Of a stretch of 7,214 nt of DNA, positions 5,597-7,214 are shown in pieces. Source of the stretch: CAYFJO01 sp964343305 (lineage in GTDB: Bacteria; Planctomycetota; Planctomycetia; Pirellulales; Pirellulaceae). Within the stretch, counting starts at the first letter, position 1; the number at the start of each line of letters is the position of its first letter. Position numbers and translations under genes: made by a program. The DNA lies in assembly GCA_964343305.1 (NCBI GenBank), contig CAYFJO010000523.1, forward strand, positions 1 through 7,214. Reading direction: 5' to 3'. The notes beneath the pieces were generated by a model that was given only the letters and a program-made list of their open reading frames with translations, did not search any database and was not told the DNA's origin.

Positions 5597-7214
5597 ATGA
5601 GTGCATCGCCAACGATTGAGAGCCGACCGGACAACGGTCAGATCCGCGAGACGGTGGACCAGGCGTGCAACCCGATCGCCCAGAACTGGCCGATGAAGAT
5701 ATTTGCCTATCGCAATCCTCTTCGTGGCCTGGAACATTTGCCGTTCGACGAAGCGATTCAGCAGGGAAAACACCTGCTGGGCGGCAGCGGCTATCTGCCC
5801 AACGAAGACTATCGTCAACTGTTTCGCGACGGAACCATCACCCAAGAGGCGGTCAGCGCGTCGATCGAGCGTGCCGCGGGCGAAATCGCTTCGCAAACCG
5901 TTTCGTTGGCCGGTCGTTCGATTGCGTCGCGTGACGTGTTGCGTCTGCATCTGCTGTATGGATTCGAAGCGCTGGACCCGGCATTGCTTGGCTGGCAGTT
6001 AAGTGCTGGCGGCGCGACCGATCAGTTTCGGCGCGATCTTCCGGCCGATTTGCGAAAACACCAAAACGGCGACGACGCATACTTGACGAAGCTGTGGGAC
6101 AGCACGCTTGCCGCGCTGAATTTGTCGGACGAGGAGCCGGATGAGCCGACTGAGGATGTCGATGTCGATCTGCCCGCCGAGCGGACGATCAGTGACTGGC
6201 TGGACCAGTTGTCCGGGACAACGTTGGTCGATCAGATCAACGACCAGATGATCAAATGGACGGCGGCGTTTCTCGATGAGGGCATGGCCGGCTGGGAGAT
6301 GCCTGGCCGAGGCGGCGGGTTTTATCAAGCCTGGCGTGAGCTTGCGCCGGCGGACTATTCCGGTCGTTTGCTGGGCATCAAACGATTTGGTCGCAAGGTC
6401 CGCGAGTTGCCCGATGAACCGGACGAGGCGGTCGCAACTGGGTTGGACCAACTCGAGATTCCACCAGAGCGACGAACGGAATACCTGTCACGGATGTTGG
6501 CCCAGTTGCCAGGTTGGTCGGGTTACATCCGCTGGCTCAGCGACAACCCAGATTATCCGCATCAAAAAATCCACCCGATCGATCCGCTTCAGTACCTTGC
6601 CGTTCGCTTGTTCTACGAGGTTGAACTTGTCCAGACGACATGTCAGCGAACGTGGCGCATCGACGGGACCTTGTCCGCGCTGCGCGGCTATTGGAACGAT
6701 CGTGCGGATGAATACCAAACGCTGGTCGCACGCAACAATCACGCGGTGGATCGCCGCACGCAGGCCATTTGCCGCGACGCCTGGCGGTTGTTTCATCTGG
6801 CGCAGTTTTTGGGACTGACTCCGCGCGACGTCGAGAAACTTGGCACGGCCGAAGCCAAAACGCTGCTCGATTGGCTGGGCGCGTTGCCCGCCGATCGTCA
6901 TGGACCCGTCTGGCTTGTTGCGCTGGAAACCAGTTTTCGTGATCAATTGATCGAGCGTCTCGCGGCGGATGGCGATCCGACGTCGACAAGTGAAGAAAGA
7001 CTGCGGGCACAACTCGTGCTCTGTATCGACGCGCGGTCGGAGTCGTTTCGTCGCCACATCGAGGACCAGGGACCGTACGAAACGTTTGGGTTCGCGGGGT
7101 TTTTTGGCATACCGATCCGGCATCAAGCGTTCGATAGCGCGGGGCATGCGGCGCTTTGTCCGGTGATTGTCGCGCCGCAGATCGACGTCGCCGAAGTCCC
7201 GCGTTCGGGCGAAG
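5597..7214 (+). CDS. dabA: DabA (DUF2309/UPF0753), inorganic-carbon uptake subunit, 3'-truncated by window
   Basis: Open from ATG 5597 to the window end, giving 539 residues of a longer protein. DabA is the cytoplasmic, peripheral zinc subunit of the DAB pump, thought to hydrate CO2 to bicarbonate unidirectionally when coupled to the membrane partner DabB. Residues 24-54 carry the family's N-terminal signature, including NPIAQNWP, NPLRGLEHLPFDEA. Residues 476-480 are C-I-D-A-R, the beta-carbonic-anhydrase-type C-x-D-x-R motif: Cys476 is a zinc ligand and Asp478/Arg480 the catalytic dyad (Cys351, Asp353 and Arg355 in Halothiobacillus neapolitanus). The conserved YETFGFAGFFGIP follows. The later zinc ligands (His and Cys, about 170-190 residues on) fall outside the window. 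The motif lies about 125 residues later than in H. neapolitanus, so this is a long form; part of the extra length is an acidic linker at 178-193. GAG at 5585-5587, inside the end of the SulP gene, can serve as ribosome binding site. No signal peptide or membrane helix is visible, as expected. Confidence 0.92.
   Translation, partial: MSASPTIESRPDNGQIRETVDQACNPIAQNWPMKIFAYRNPLRGLEHLPFDEAIQQGKHLLGGSGYLPNEDYRQLFRDGTITQEAVSASIERAAGEIASQTVSLAGRSIASRDVLRLHLLYGFEALDPALLGWQLSAGGATDQFRRDLPADLRKHQNGDDAYLTKLWDSTLAALNLSDEEPDEPTEDVDVDLPAERTISDWLDQLSGTTLVDQINDQMIKWTAAFLDEGMAGWEMPGRGGGFYQAWRELAPADYSGRLLGIKRFGRKVRELPDEPDEAVATGLDQLEIPPERRTEYLSRMLAQLPGWSGYIRWLSDNPDYPHQKIHPIDPLQYLAVRLFYEVELVQTTCQRTWRIDGTLSALRGYWNDRADEYQTLVARNNHAVDRRTQAICRDAWRLFHLAQFLGLTPRDVEKLGTAEAKTLLDWLGALPADRHGPVWLVALETSFRDQLIERLAADGDPTSTSEERLRAQLVLCIDARSESFRRHIEDQGPYETFGFAGFFGIPIRHQAFDSAGHAALCPVIVAPQIDVAEVPRSGE

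Noticed and set aside
6488..7147. Minus-strand open frame of 219 codons within dabA
   Set aside because: Antisense to conserved DabA sequence including the C-x-D-x-R motif; the translation has no recognisable domain.
1..7214. CRISPR array, tRNA/rRNA gene, insertion sequence or attachment site
   Set aside because: No regularly spaced repeats, transposase or integrase motifs, terminal inverted repeats or cloverleaf-like sequence were seen on either strand.

Overview
The window looks like part of the chromosome of a Gram-negative, mostly heterotrophic bacterium with moderately high GC. The gene content (a fused proline-catabolic enzyme, a Sec-exported amidohydrolase of unknown role, a long DUF2309 protein) and the loose gene spacing fit a planctomycete of the Pirellulales/Rhodopirellula type. 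That placement is an inference from protein flavour, not from a marker gene. All convincing genes lie on the + strand.

Layout. (1) Bases 1-2322 hold the 3' two-thirds or so of a bifunctional PutA-type enzyme: the end of a proline dehydrogenase barrel, a polar linker, and a complete P5C/glutamate-semialdehyde dehydrogenase domain with its catalytic Cys and Glu. (2) Bases 2400-3614 encode a 404-aa amidohydrolase-2 family protein with a signal peptide and a full set of metal ligands; its substrate is unknown. (3) Bases 3615-4184 form a gap of about 570 bp without a recognisable gene. It holds a good sigma-70-like promoter match, a hairpin, a doubtful 111-codon ORF with native-looking codon use, and a perfect 15-bp dyad about 90 bp upstream of the next gene. 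(4) Bases 4185-5591 encode a SulP-family anion transporter that lacks the usual C-terminal STAS domain and resembles BicA bicarbonate transporters in its core. (5) From 5597 to the window end runs an open reading frame for the first 539 residues of a DabA (DUF2309/UPF0753) protein, including the beta-carbonic-anhydrase-like C-x-D-x-R motif; it continues beyond the window.

The last two genes are separated by 5 bp and almost certainly form an operon. DabA is known as the cytoplasmic, zinc-binding half of the DAB inorganic-carbon pump, whose usual partner is DabB, a NuoL-like membrane protein. Here the gene directly upstream is a SulP transporter instead. The pair is the most interesting item in the window: it suggests an inorganic-carbon uptake module in which a SulP protein either replaces or supplements DabB. 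The sequence downstream of 7214, which could contain dabB, is not visible. Genes 1 and 2 are co-directional with a 77-bp gap and show no clear functional link to the carbon module.
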